Position numbers and translations under genes: made by a program
In this document: piece after piece, positions 35,083 through 47,500 of the stretch
Numbering within the stretch: the first letter of the stretch is position 1
Layout: every line of letters begins with the position of its first letter
NCBI GenBank assembly: GCA_963513935.1
Contig: OY740766.1
Span: 1,642,001 to 1,706,000, forward strand
Origin: Aphrophora alni
Lineage: Eukaryota; Arthropoda; Insecta; Hemiptera; Aphrophoridae
DNA length: 64,000 nucleotides
Direction: 5' to 3'
Notes under the pieces: generated by a model
The model's input: only the letters and a program-made list of their open reading frames with translations
Told to the model about the DNA's origin: nothing
The model's database searches: none

Positions 35083-36117
35083 CAATGTGAAAAAGCAAAA
35101 AATGAGTACCGGTATTTGAAATATAGATTTGTTTTTTGGGTACTGAAGAGGAGTCGATGCCTCAATGGATCATATGTTTGGAAACGTTAGCTAATTCAAG
35201 TATGAAACCATCAAAACTTGAAAGGAATTCATTTACCAAACTTTCAAATTATGCTCACAAACTTCTTGAATTCTTTCAAAATAAACAAAAAAATTAGTAT
35301 TTGCAAAAGTCTAAAATAGAAAAGCCCACAATAGGTCATCAAAATGAAAAAGCTACCAAGGTATCATAGCAGTTATCCTTGTTGATTGCAAAAAAATTTA
35401 GTACCTCACACTGTGGGTGAGGAACTTATCTTACCAGCAGCAAAAATCATAACTAATGTTTTGTTTTATGAAAAATGTATAAAAATGATTAAGTGAAATT
35501 ATTTTATCAAACAAATATGGTAGGAAGAAAAATTGAAAAAATGTCAATGTCCAAATAATTATGATTACAGTTCTAAAGCAAAGTGAATATTTTTCATTGC
35601 AACTGGATGAAAGCACAGATATTGCCGACCAGGCAAACTTATTAACTTTTGAACGATAGACTTCCACGGTCACAAACATCATTATGATCTTGTTCTTCGG
35701 GGTTCGACCGCGTCAATATTGGCCGTACTCAACGTGCAGACAATATTGTCGCGGTCGAACCTCGAAGAACAAGATCATAATGATGTTATTAACTTTTGTT
35801 TGTTTAGAGTTTAATAAGTTTGTGGAAAAGATATGTTATTTTGCAACTCTTTGCTCATATTATCAACTGGAGAAGAGATTTTTTTTTAGATGTTGACTCA
35901 TTGCATGAAAGTGATATAAATTGTTCGAAATATATAGATTTGACAACTGATGGTTCTCGTGGTATGGTTAGCATTTATGGTTATAAGTAGCTTAAGTTAA
36001 ATTAGTTGTCCCTTTAATATTTTTTATACAGAAGCTCATACAATATTTTTTGTGGGTCATACAAAATGTTCAAAACTTGAGGGTTAGTCCCATGACAATA
36101 AAGTTTGGGAATTGCTG
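35083..36117 (+). pseudogene. hAT (ZBED5/GTF2IRD2-like) transposase, N-terminal part, broken
   Basis: Plus-strand fragments in several frames follow the N-terminal half of this domesticated/hAT family. They are KNEYRYLKYRFVFW, then a degraded BED finger (PQWIICLETL, with W where the first Cys is expected, then MKPSKLERN), LLEFFQNK, EELILPAAK, and FSLQLDESTDIADQANLLTF with the first catalytic Asp. LEFNKFVEK and DLTTDGSRGM carry the second block. A palindromic insertion (35651-35785) splits it after LLTF. AAGTTTGGGAATTGCTG at 36101-36117 resembles a hAT 3' terminal repeat, implying the rest of the gene was deleted. Confidence 0.7.
35651..35785. mobile_element. Palindromic insertion with 12-bp flanking direct repeat
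   Basis: Arms 35676-35721 and 35741-35786 are 46-bp reverse complements with two mismatches (start ACATCATTATGATCTTG), around a 19-bp loop. TTATTAACTTTT occurs at 35639-35650 and 35786-35797, so the whole insertion seems to have duplicated a 12-bp target. It interrupts the hAT reading at LLTF. The 25 bp between the left target copy and the palindrome are not part of the arms. Confidence 0.7.
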
Positions 36118-39100
36118 ACATAAGGTATTAGAACATATTTGTAAAAATCATATTTATGTCATGAAGTCATGCCAACGAAGGGTGCAGTGACTATATCCTC
36201 ATGTCCTAACTAAAAATAAAGTTATTGGACAATGATGGATTCTTCATATTATTAATATGGTTTTTTCGGACATTTATGTATATAAAAACTCATACACAAT
36301 GTGTTGAGAGTATAAATAAACTCTTGTTATCAAGGGTTAAACCAAGAGCCAGTGTTAAAGGTTAGGATAACTTTCTCTTAGCTCCACCCAGTTGATTACC
36401 ATCCTTTGTGTAGTAATATTATCTGATCACTTTGGTATTTAGACTTAGCTTTGACTGCTCATGCTTAGTTTTAGGCTCGAGTTCTTTTCTTAAATTATAG
36501 ATTTAGATTTAATTTCCAACATGGATAAATACTAGGCTATCTTGGTGTATTTATCTTTTATATCCTAGATTTAACACTATGTTAAATACAGTTAATATTG
36601 ATTAAAATGTTATAAATAAAAACAAATACGGTAAGTAAAAATATTAATGTGTTTTACATTATATCAAGATTGCACATCAACCAACTATATCAAAACAAGC
36701 TCGATAATTTTTAGTAGTATTTATTTTGTACAGCTTGTACATATAACATATGATTAAGTGCAGACCCAAATACATTTAAATAGTGGTAAAATAAACTAGA
36801 ATGTAAGGTAACTGAAGATAGAAATGTAAAATACAAAATAACATAAACTAATCTGTAAACAATCACAGATCTGTAAAGCTTATGTTACAATTTTTTTACT
36901 GTATAATGTACTTGTTCAGTAAAATGTAAAAATTGTATAGGATATAAGTATGTTACAAATTTTGTTTGAAAAATGATTTTTTTTATAACTAATAAAAGAA
37001 AACTTTAATTTATAATGTTAATCAGTCTAAATACAAATAAAATAATAACCTACTTGTTTTGTTAATATAAAAATAAATGGTAATACTAACAAAGTAAAAT
37101 CATGAAATATAGTGAAAAGCGAAGGTAACTTACGAATATGGCAGATGTTATTATGAACATCATTAATAGTAATAGCTTAACACAATTTTTACAATAATAA
37201 ACATAATAATATAGGCACATACAAAACAAACTATAAGTTCAATATATATTAGTCACAATGGAATTTGTGTAAATAAAATAAAGTTAATTGGAACTAAGTG
37301 AATTCCATATGATACATATTAACTTAAGTCTAAAGTGATACACACAACTGTTTATTCTATGGTAGAAATGATTTATTATTTTAATACATAGAAAAATCTA
37401 CAGCCGTAGGAACTAAAAATGAACCCATTTTAATATATTGATATATTTATTATAACACACAATAAATCATATTATATTGTTAATAGCTGCTAACATGGAA
37501 TTTTAAGTACAAAATATATTATTAAATTATTTAAAAGGTGAGAAATATTTACAACATTTGTGTTTTAGATAAGTCGTATAGTAGTCATTTTAATAAAATT
37601 CTTGGATAGCTTTAGGCCCAACTGATAAATGTAACATTATCAATTGAAGCTATTTTCTAATGATAACATTCTTACTAATACTATAATATTACCTATTGAA
37701 AATTTGTGCTATTCACAAACAAATGAAAATTAAATCTTATACTGAAACTTATTTACAAATATCAAAGATCTCTTTAATATGTTTTAAAATTAAAACATGT
37801 CATTTAAGGTAAGCCTAGACCAATTGATCAGGAAATCTGTAAAATATATCTTTAAGATGTAATAATACATAATAGCCATTCAATGTAATCTTTATGGGAA
37901 AAAAACGATTTTGAAACATTAATTTTATTATACAGATCTTTAAGAAGAAATCAATCAAATGTGGAAGTTGCAGTACTAAACAATTACCAAAACTAAGCTA
38001 TAACTTAATAAAGGTATTTCTTTATGACATTATTCTTTGAAACTTAAACAGATAATATTATACAGTCTTATAATGATATACACTTTAAAACGTGTATGTA
38101 GTAGGTGCATTCTGAATAGGAAAGCATATATTTTAAGGAAATAACGTTAAAATAAAATGAAGATGGAGTTTTGGATGCCAGGTTATTGAGTATTGAGGGA
38201 AACAATGAAGTTGGGAACTAGCAAAGAGAGGGGGTTGTACTCCACTCATTGTCCCACAACTTAAGTAGAACTATTTAATTTTGAATACCAACTGAAATTC
38301 ACAATAAATGGGTTTAGAATGATGAGTTTCAGTGATTAAAATTTTAATTGAAACTCCCTATAAACACAAACCCTGATATTCATTAATAACCTTCTATTGA
38401 AACACCACAGTACATCCATTGAAGGTACTAACAAAGCATACATTAGTTCTTACACATTAGTATTCTTATTAAAATAGTAGTAGTCATATGAATAAAAGTC
38501 AAAATGATAAAAGTTATTTATAAAAATTTCTTTTAATGGGAAGTTGGTTGTGAGTGTTGTTTTGATTTTTAATATAACTTAATGAAAGTTACAATTTTCA
38601 TTAACAAATATGGAATTTTAAACAATTGAAATATATTTATATTATATGAACAAAATATATTCACATAAACATTTTTAAATAAAAATCATAAAATAGGTTA
38701 CTCATATTGAAATGACAAGGCCTAGCTGACCAAATTATGCATTCATTTTCGTTGTTCGCATGTATAGTGATCTATGTAACTTATGCACACAAAATTGGCA
38801 GGTGTTTGTGAATATCTTACATTATACATTATTTGATTCAATATAATATATTAACTTTTAACCTCAAGAACGTAAACTTTAAATGAAAAATGTTTCTGAA
38901 TGTTTAAGGTAAAACCTTAAATAAAGGCATTTTCATTAAGAAACAGATTTTGTTTGAACAAATCCCTTCATGTATAAGAATGCAAAAATGGGTATGAAAA
39001 TTGAAATCAACATTTAAATTTTTTTTAAATTTAAACTGTGAAAATAAAAATAGTTACACCAATATCAAGTTTTAATAAAATACCGTAGTTATTTTACAAA

Positions 39101-39590
39101 TTTTAAGATAACAAATCTAGATATTAAAATTGTAATAGTGTATATTTTCAGTTTTGTAATCATGGTCGGACTAGAAAATAAGTTTGACTCAAGGCAGTGA
39201 ACAGGAATTGTGTTCTGTTATTGAATAAAATAAATAAAGAATATAAATAAATAAAGAAGGTAATTAGTACTAAATGGTCAGAGAAATTTGTTAAAAGTAT
39301 GTTAATAATAAAAACGTATATAATGTTAAGTTATAAGAGTAATTTGATATTAGCGTGTGTGTAAAGATGGGGAGAGATAATGACAAAGCAGGACTGTCCC
39401 AGTGAGATATGTACTTTCTAAGGGAAAAAAATGAAAAAAACAAACACAATATTTAGTAAATTCTACAATTTAACTGAGTCTTGCCGACCATGGTTTCGCC
39501 AGCAACGGCATTTACAAGGCAGCTTAACAAAGACTGATAAGATCTTTCTAAGAGGTAAGACGTATGGAGAAATAGATATGTTTGTAGAGA
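36118..39590. other. Intergenic DNA, no gene recognised
   Basis: AT-rich with short broken frames. An open frame at 39431-39667 runs into the 151-bp duplication below and shows no recognisable domain. Confidence 0.5.
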
Positions 39591-39835
39591 CAAAACCGAA
39601 CCGTGGAATGAGGAAAATGTTTTCAAAAGGACAAGAGTTTGTGTTTAAAGAAAAATTATGTGACTAAATAAGTTAGTTTTGAATGAGTGAGACAGATACT
39701 TTCAGAGAGAGAGGACGTGGTTTGAAATATGATAAATTAGACAAAGCCGTACCGTGGAATGAGGAAAATGTTTTCAAAAGGACAAGAGTATGAGTTTAAA
39801 GAAAAATCATGTGACTTAATAAGTTTGTTTCGAGT
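39590..39835. repeat. Two-copy tandem duplication, 151-bp period
   Basis: CCGTGGAATGAGGAAAATG begins at 39601 and again at 39752, followed in both by TTTTCAAAAGGACAAGAG and a near-identical tail to TGTGACT. Copies differ by a few substitutions. Confidence 0.85.
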
Positions 39836-42070
39836 AAAAGAGAAATTAAACAATAGTGATTATTTGGGAAGTGAGATTTAAACTGAATAAGTTATATATA
39901 ATTTTTAGACAGACGGGATGTGAGTTTGAAAGACGACATATGGTTTGAACGAGGAAATAATGTGAATAAAATGAAAGTTTTAATTATTATACAGAATTTA
40001 GCTTCAGTGTATATTGGCATGCTTGGCATAACATGCTCAAATTATGTTTCATAGAAAAATTAAACATAAAAATAACTAGAACTTACAGTTTATTAATGAA
40101 ACTTGGATAGGATGTTTGCAGAGATATCACGTGGCTTCTAACAAGAGAAAAATATTTTTATTTGAAAATAGTGATTATAAACTTTAATAATAAAAAACAT
40201 TGATGAGTTGATTTATTAGATTAGATGTTTTAAAATGATAAAAAAAATAAGTATTTTATAAAAGAGATTTGTAATATAAAAATATTGCATTTTGAAATAT
40301 GAAAGATTTTATTTTGAAATTAGGTTGCAACCATAAGATTAATCATGAATAAAACATAAATGAACTATAATTTTAGGTTATTATAAAATATGTGATGATT
40401 TATGTATTTTTGTCTTTTCAGGAAATAATTTAATTTGTATGAAATCTATTATAAATTTTTATTAATAATTAAATGTACATTTCAGAAAATTGGATTCTGT
40501 ATTTTATTTGAAATTCTCCAGAGTTTTAAAGAACTTGCGACCCCAAAGAAATTGTTTATGCTTTCTTCAAGAGTATTTCTTTGTCATTATTTTTATTTTA
40601 TTTTTTGTAATAAATATTACAAAATGGCGCCCAACTTCATTTAAAATATTAAAATAAGAAAACAACAACTTAAAATAAAAATATTACAAAATACACAGAA
40701 ATTGAAGTTTAAGAAAGGATCAATCAATCAAATTTAAAAAAAGATGCTATTAAATCACAATTTTTAAAGACAAAACCATGTACACTTTTTCATATTAACA
40801 GTTTAAATAAAATAATATATTTTCTTGATCAATCATTAGATATTTTTATTTTCAATCAAATTCAAATAACAATAATACCAAAAGTATGAAATAACATTCT
40901 TTAGAAACAATAACATGCATACACAAATATTTAAAACAAAACCATCTAAATCTTTTCATTTATATTTATAATACATTTTTAGTTACACTGTAATAAAATA
41001 AATCAGATTTATTAACTAACTTCATTAAAAATTATCTTTTAAAGCACTAATAAAACAGCTAATATTTTCACGTCTCAATAGTAAAAAGAAAGAAAAGCAC
41101 ATAAGATTAATCAAATATGTACATAGTCCGTGAAATAGACTAGTATATATTGGATTTTTCTTCACATAAATATTAATTACACAATGTGCAACCATTTTAT
41201 TTGTTAAAATTTTCATACATAATACTAAAGGAATGTTGAAATTGAAAAATAAACATCTTTTAAAAGGGAGGAAATGTTTGGAGATAATTTACTATACAAT
41301 TATTTACACATCTGAAATGACAACATATATATCATTTTGATAATAGCTTGTAGATATAGTATAGTAGCACACCTGATATAACTAGTACGTATGTATACAA
41401 CAAGCTATAATGCATTTAAATTAAATAAATCATTCAATGAAATGTGGTATACATGTTTGGTTTGGACTGAAGGCATCTGAATAAAGATTATTTAGTAATA
41501 AAAAATTAGCATATGAGCTCAAAGGTAAATTATCTTAGTAAAAAGGTTTTCTCTAAACTTAAATTTTCCCGCCAATATTAGGGAATAAAGGCAAGGCTGA
41601 TAAAACACTAAATACTTCCAAATAAAGAAGTGACTACAAATGAAGAAACAAAACAACCTCAATAACATTTAACATGTTAATATTTCAAGCTTGATTTTTA
41701 TCTACAGTGATTTATTAGTTTAAAATATGACATGCACATTGCATTTCTAATGTTACAAAATATATATCTATAATCACTATATTATATTAAATTGCTTTTA
41801 TCAACTATGTGTAGAATAATAATATATTGTAAAGGCCTCCATTAATTACTCAACTACATTTTAAATAAAAGAGAGTACATCTTAGAACATTAGAAAACCA
41901 GTTTAATGCTGATTATCATTCCATTTTGTGATTTTCTCTACTCTGTTATGATAAAACTATGCAATAGTCAAACAATTAAATATACAATTGTTTTATCAAA
42001 TGTACCGGACACTATGTTTGGCATAATAATGATAGAATATCTTCAATAATTACCATTTTGTTTTATGTTT
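39836..42070. other. Intergenic DNA, no gene recognised
   Basis: AT-rich sequence without conserved coding signal. Confidence 0.5.
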
Positions 42071-42273
42071 AACAATTGATTGGTATAGTTATTATAATGT
42101 TATTTATATAATGAATACAGTAAGTAAATAATGTAGGGGGGGGGAATACCATATTATTGTTAATGTTCTGATAAACAATTGATTGGTATAGTTATTATAA
42201 TGTTATTTATATAATGAATACAGAAACTAAATAATGTAGGGGGGGGGAATACCCTATATTATTGTTCTGATAA
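42071..42273. repeat. Two-copy tandem duplication, 103-bp period, with G-tracts
   Basis: AACAATTGATTGGTATAGTT starts at 42071 and 42174. Both copies run through an AT-rich part to TAATGTAG and a run of at least 8 G, then GAATACC. The copies are almost identical, so the duplication is recent. Confidence 0.9.
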
Positions 42274-44246
42274 AATTTGTATTTTAATACAATCTGAAGA
42301 GACAGCACACTAGCAGGAAAATATTATTTGATTTTAGTAAAAGGCAATTTTTAGGTAAAAAAAAGTACTATTGATGTGGAGGATTTATTCTATAGATATA
42401 AATTTCTACAAAATGTATGGATATAAGAACTGGTCTTATTGTATGTAAGGTGTCTATTACATGCTGCTTTGAAATTAAAGTTTCTAATAATGATATTTAT
42501 ATAAACACAAAATTAAATCTAAAATGAAAATAAATCCAGATATTTGATTTACTTAAGCACACTAGTATTTTATTTCTAAAAAAATAAATAAAAATAACTG
42601 TTTATATTTTTTTGAGTATATACAATATATCATTTTCAAACGGAAAGAAATTTTAATACTCTGAACATAAACTGGTTTAAATGTGTTTATTGTTTGAAAT
42701 ACTAAAAAATAAACAATAATATTAATACTTGTGACACGTAACTCTGAGGAAATATTCAATTATATATGATTTGATAATTATACTTTGTATGAGAAAGCAG
42801 CACTAACAAAATAAGATGTATATTAAAAATAAAAATTTGTAATGCCTAAAGTAAAATATAGTTTAATGAAACTTAAATCTATCAACCTGTTTACTAAGAA
42901 CAGAAACATACATTTGAATGGAAAAAGTTAATTCATGTTGAAATTATAGAATATTTCAAACCACTTCAAATGAGAAATATCCGACGGTGGGTGGTTTTAG
43001 ACATGTATGTTTTTTTGGTGTAGCTTACAAGGTCAAAGGGTATTTATACCTATGAGTTTAGTCCAAGATGCTAAGAAATACAAATGAAAAATCTTCAAAA
43101 ATTTTCTTGGTTCATAACCATTTTGTTTCTTAAATCAAATTATTTTCACCTTTATGATAACTGAAAACTACGTTAAACTAGTTTATCTTATATAAATTAA
43201 CATTAGCAATCGGTTATATAAAAGTTATCATCTCTTCCTAAGAATATTTATTTTGTAAGCCTGTAAAATCGGCAAAAATCACTCCTTTTCTCCATGAAGT
43301 AATTTGATCAGAAAAAACTTATTCAATTTTAATTGAATTTGTTACATACATCTACTAAGATAAGTTCAAATTATACTTTCTAAATTTAGTTGGATTAAAT
43401 TTAACTCTCTTGCCCTAATAACATATCATAGATATGCAAAAATATTGTTTTTCAAGGTAAAACAACATTTACATCATTCTTTTAAATCCTACAAAATTAA
43501 ATACAAAAATTAAGGCATTCAAATTGTCAGATTACCTGTCTGTATGTGCATGTTTTATTTGATTCAAAAGATCAGGAGCTATGTTACCAACCAACACAGC
43601 CATTTGTTGTTACGATAATACATAATAATGAAATGTACTTTACCAAATCAAATTACGAGTATTACATATACATAAATTTATAAACAACTATGGTATTTTA
43701 AACTGCTTAAATATACAACAAAGCTACACTTATAATGACTATTTTGAAGAAAAATAAACTTTATAATCTAAAATGATAAGCTAATAAGTTATTTGGTTAA
43801 TATAATTTAAACAAAGGTAATATTAATTAATCTAAATAAAATGTAAACATACATTTAATTAAGCACTCGATCATTTACTGTTCATTATAACTAACCACAA
43901 AAACAGCTCTGAAATTAATTATTTATTTAATAACATTTTACAATTTGGTCCATTTTAGACTTGTAATTTAAACTTGACTTAACATTAGCACTGTATATAA
44001 TAAACACTAGAAACATAGAGTAATTAGTGAGAAACAAACAAAACTTTTAATTTGATTTGGCCGTAAATACATTTTATTACTAGATACTTTTTATATAATT
44101 ACAATTAAACGTAACAGATCTTTATTTTTAAATATTCCATATATAAGTATCTAGGTACATCGGAAGTTTTAATGTTAAGTAAACCTACAAGAATGGACTT
44201 ACTTCCTCTATCATACAATTATATATTTTACAAGGTAGTCTTATTT
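42274..44246. other. Intergenic DNA and gcl 3' flank
   Basis: No gene recognised. The right end is probably gcl 3'UTR, with candidate poly(A) hexamers at 44121-44126 and 44073-44078 (minus strand). Confidence 0.5.
44121..44126 (-). terminator. Candidate poly(A) signal of gcl
   Basis: AATAAA on the minus strand, about 120 nt beyond the stop. Another AATAAA overlaps the stop codon itself (44246-44251) and is unlikely to be used. Chance occurrence is common at this base composition. Confidence 0.3.
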
Positions 44247-44460
44247 TTATTGTTTTGAATTTTTTTTTTTAGTATCAGGTTCAGGTTTCTGTTCAGGAGT
44301 AACAAACATTATGTTTATGCTGACTATTAGAGGATAGTCAACTTCTTTTCCCAGATCTAAAATTTTCACTTCTCCATTTTTTATCAACGAAGCTGCCACA
44401 AGTCCAGAACACAGAGATTTTTTAACTTGACGATGATTATCCAGAGATACTACTTTCACT
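44247..44460 (-). CDS. gcl: gcl last exon
   Basis: The acceptor is CTGTTGTAG|AGTGAAAG. 214 bp to TAA. It encodes VKVVSLDNHRQVKKSL and later YPLIVSINIMFVTPEQ, then a charged tail PEPDTKKKNSKQ. The strand-rich hydrophobic segment before a short polar tail agrees with the end of GCL proteins. An (AT)n tract begins about 40 bp upstream of the acceptor. Confidence 0.86.
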
Positions 44461-44500
44461 CTACAACAGGTAAATAATAAATTACTTGTTATCATTTATA

Positions 44501-44547
<47 letters not shown>

Positions 44548-47500
44548 CTTGATTTTATATTATATATGGTAGAGAATATCAAAACCAAAAATCTTGCATA
44601 ACCAAATGTAATAAAGAAATGCACAATTTCACCAATAAATAGTTTACTTTCAAGATAACAGTGTTTCAATTACTATTGTCTACATGGACAAAGCTTCTGT
44701 ACCTGTAAACAACTGAGGATGATTAATAATAATGTCTTTATTTAACATAATTATCTACAAACATGTACAAGGTGTAACTTCGGGACCTGATAGGGGACTT
44801 AAGAACAAAAATGATCATAAGAATATATGCTCAAGAATGCTTAATTAAAAAACGGTTTGGCATAGAGATATGCAATTTTGGTATATACATTTTTACCATA
44901 ATAAAGAGTCCATATTCATGTAAAATTTGTATCTTTATTTATCTCAAAATGGCGACTAATAAAATGTTTACTTGCGGCCATATTAAAACCTATAAAGATA
45001 ACAAATTTCAAATTTTACATGAATATAGTCTTTATTAAGATAAAAGTATAAACCAAATTTCATAGCTCTACCCTTCTTCAACAGTTCTTTAGAAATAACT
45101 TATTTTATAAAAATCACAAACCAACAGACAGACAGATAACTAAGCGTTTTAAAGCATATGTACATATGAACTTATTTTTTGGTCACCTATCAACTCCCGA
45201 AGTTATTTCAGTTACGGTACTTGCCAATCACCCTGTATATATTAAGACATTTTATCATAATCATAGACCATCTGAGGGGTTGGACAGTAGTCCTCAAAAT
45301 AAAAACACTTTCTCAAAAAAATATTACAGTTAAAAATATAAAGGAAAGGAAATATACTTTATAATAGGTTTAATATTTATAAATGAAGATGATTATATAT
45401 TATCATTGAAATGTGTTAAAAAATAAATTTGTTGAAAATAAAGTAGTTTTTGTGGAAATTTGTGCGTTTCATTTGGTGGTTTGAATTTTCCACAAGTGTT
45501 GCTCATTCTAAGTAAACAAATATGATCGACTTAATAACTATAATTCATACTTTATCCTTAGAAAAGTTATTACTTTCCTTCAAAATGCTATTAGCAAGGG
45601 TATTATACTATAATTTCTTATTTATATGATTGCCGTTCGGAATGTAACTTTAGTTTTTGTGCAGTGCAAGAAGTAGTGGGGGTAGCGGCGACATGTTCAG
45701 AAGCTTAGTATGCACTCAGCTGCCTAGTGGAAGGTCTCTTAATAGACTTTCAAAATGAGCGTTATAATAGAAAACTCTGCAAAATGTGAAGTGCATGCTG
45801 TCATAAACTTTCTGACAGCAAAAAATTTCTCAGCAATTTCTCAGGTATCCATCGTGAACTGTGTGATATATGTCTCTAAACAATAATGAGAAAGGTGCTG
45901 TATGTTTGTTTAAAAGTGGGAAAACAAACATTCATGATAAGGATAGGAGTGGCAGAACGTCAGTGATGAAAAGTCTATGAAAATCAGCTGTTCACAATCT
46001 CTTAATTTTCTAAACAATTCCCACAAATTTCTTGGAATGTTTTGCATTAAGCAGTTACAGAAAAGTTAGGTTACCAGAAGTTCTGTGCTTGATGGGTACC
46101 AAATATTCTTTCAGAGAATAAAAAACACCACAATGAATGGCCTCCGCCTTAGACTTCCTTTCACGTAAAGATGTAGAAGAAAAACAATTTCTCAACAAAA
46201 TTGTGATTGGCGATGAGACTTGGCTGTCTTATATAAACACTGAGACAAAACAACAGTTGATGATGATGATATAGGGTCATATGGCTCCACCAAGCAAATT
46301 AATAATAAATAGTCTGGCAAACTTTGCCAGCCAAGAAGTTTATGGCAACTGTGTTTTGGGATGTAAAAGGAGCATTGCATGTGAAGTTTATGGAATGTGG
46401 AAAGACCATCAATTCTAAAAAGTCTATAGTGAAATTTCAAAACATTGTGTTATGCTGCCTTCTGGTTTCTTATTTTTGTAGAATAGTACTTGCCCTCCCA
46501 CTGTTCGGCAAACAAAAGATCAGTTTTCCATCAATTCAAATGTGACTTTTTGATTATCCACCATATAGCCCGCATTTGGCTCCCAGTGATTTTCACCTAT
46601 TCATACACATCAAAAAGTGGCTTGGGTCTGTTAGGAATAAGGATTATAAGTTTACTATAAGTTAGAATTATTGTAAAAATCAAGTTAACAAAAGTAATAC
46701 AAAGTTGTGTAGAACTGGTTTCTTTTTATAGTTCCTTGATGTAAAGTTATTATGCAAATTTTGAGTCTAGATATAACAAATATGATGGAATTTTAGGATA
46801 ACTAGGCTTCATCAAAATCAGTTTATTAAATTAATAAAAGATGTCTCCCAGATATGTAGACTACCCTACTTAAACATATAACCTTTTTTTTTTACATTTA
46901 CAAGAGTTGGACAGAGTTGTCTTGGCAATTATTATTTAAATATTTTTTACTTAAACCGTTTACACTAGTTGATAAAATTAAGTACCAGTAGAATTCATTA
47001 CCATCTACTGTTACAATACCCCCTTTGTTATATCCATGATATTAGTTGGCATGGGCATTATAGATGTGGATTACTGTAGCATTATACTGTATCTTCAGCA
47101 TTATTTTTTATTGTGGTATTTAGGTTACACTGTAATTTTAGTATGATAAATTGATACTAAGTTTATAAGCATATTTATGAAGAATACGAGTGAAATAAAT
47201 TACCAGTGTATTATAATTGTTTGTTTTGTTATATCTTATTACCAATGAATAAATGATCCAACTAGCCAATTCGACTTATTCATCATATCACAAATGGGTT
47301 AGAAATGATTAATGGGTTAGGGTAGCCCCTAAAAAAAAATTGTTTATACCGTCAAAATTTTCTCATTGATTTACCTTCTTTCTTCAAGTTAACAAAGAAG
47401 AAATGTTGAGATAAAGCCCAACAGCGAACAAAGTAAATAATCAAATATGTAAATACATGTACTTATATCAATAAAGTTTCTTAATTAACCTAATTTAAAC

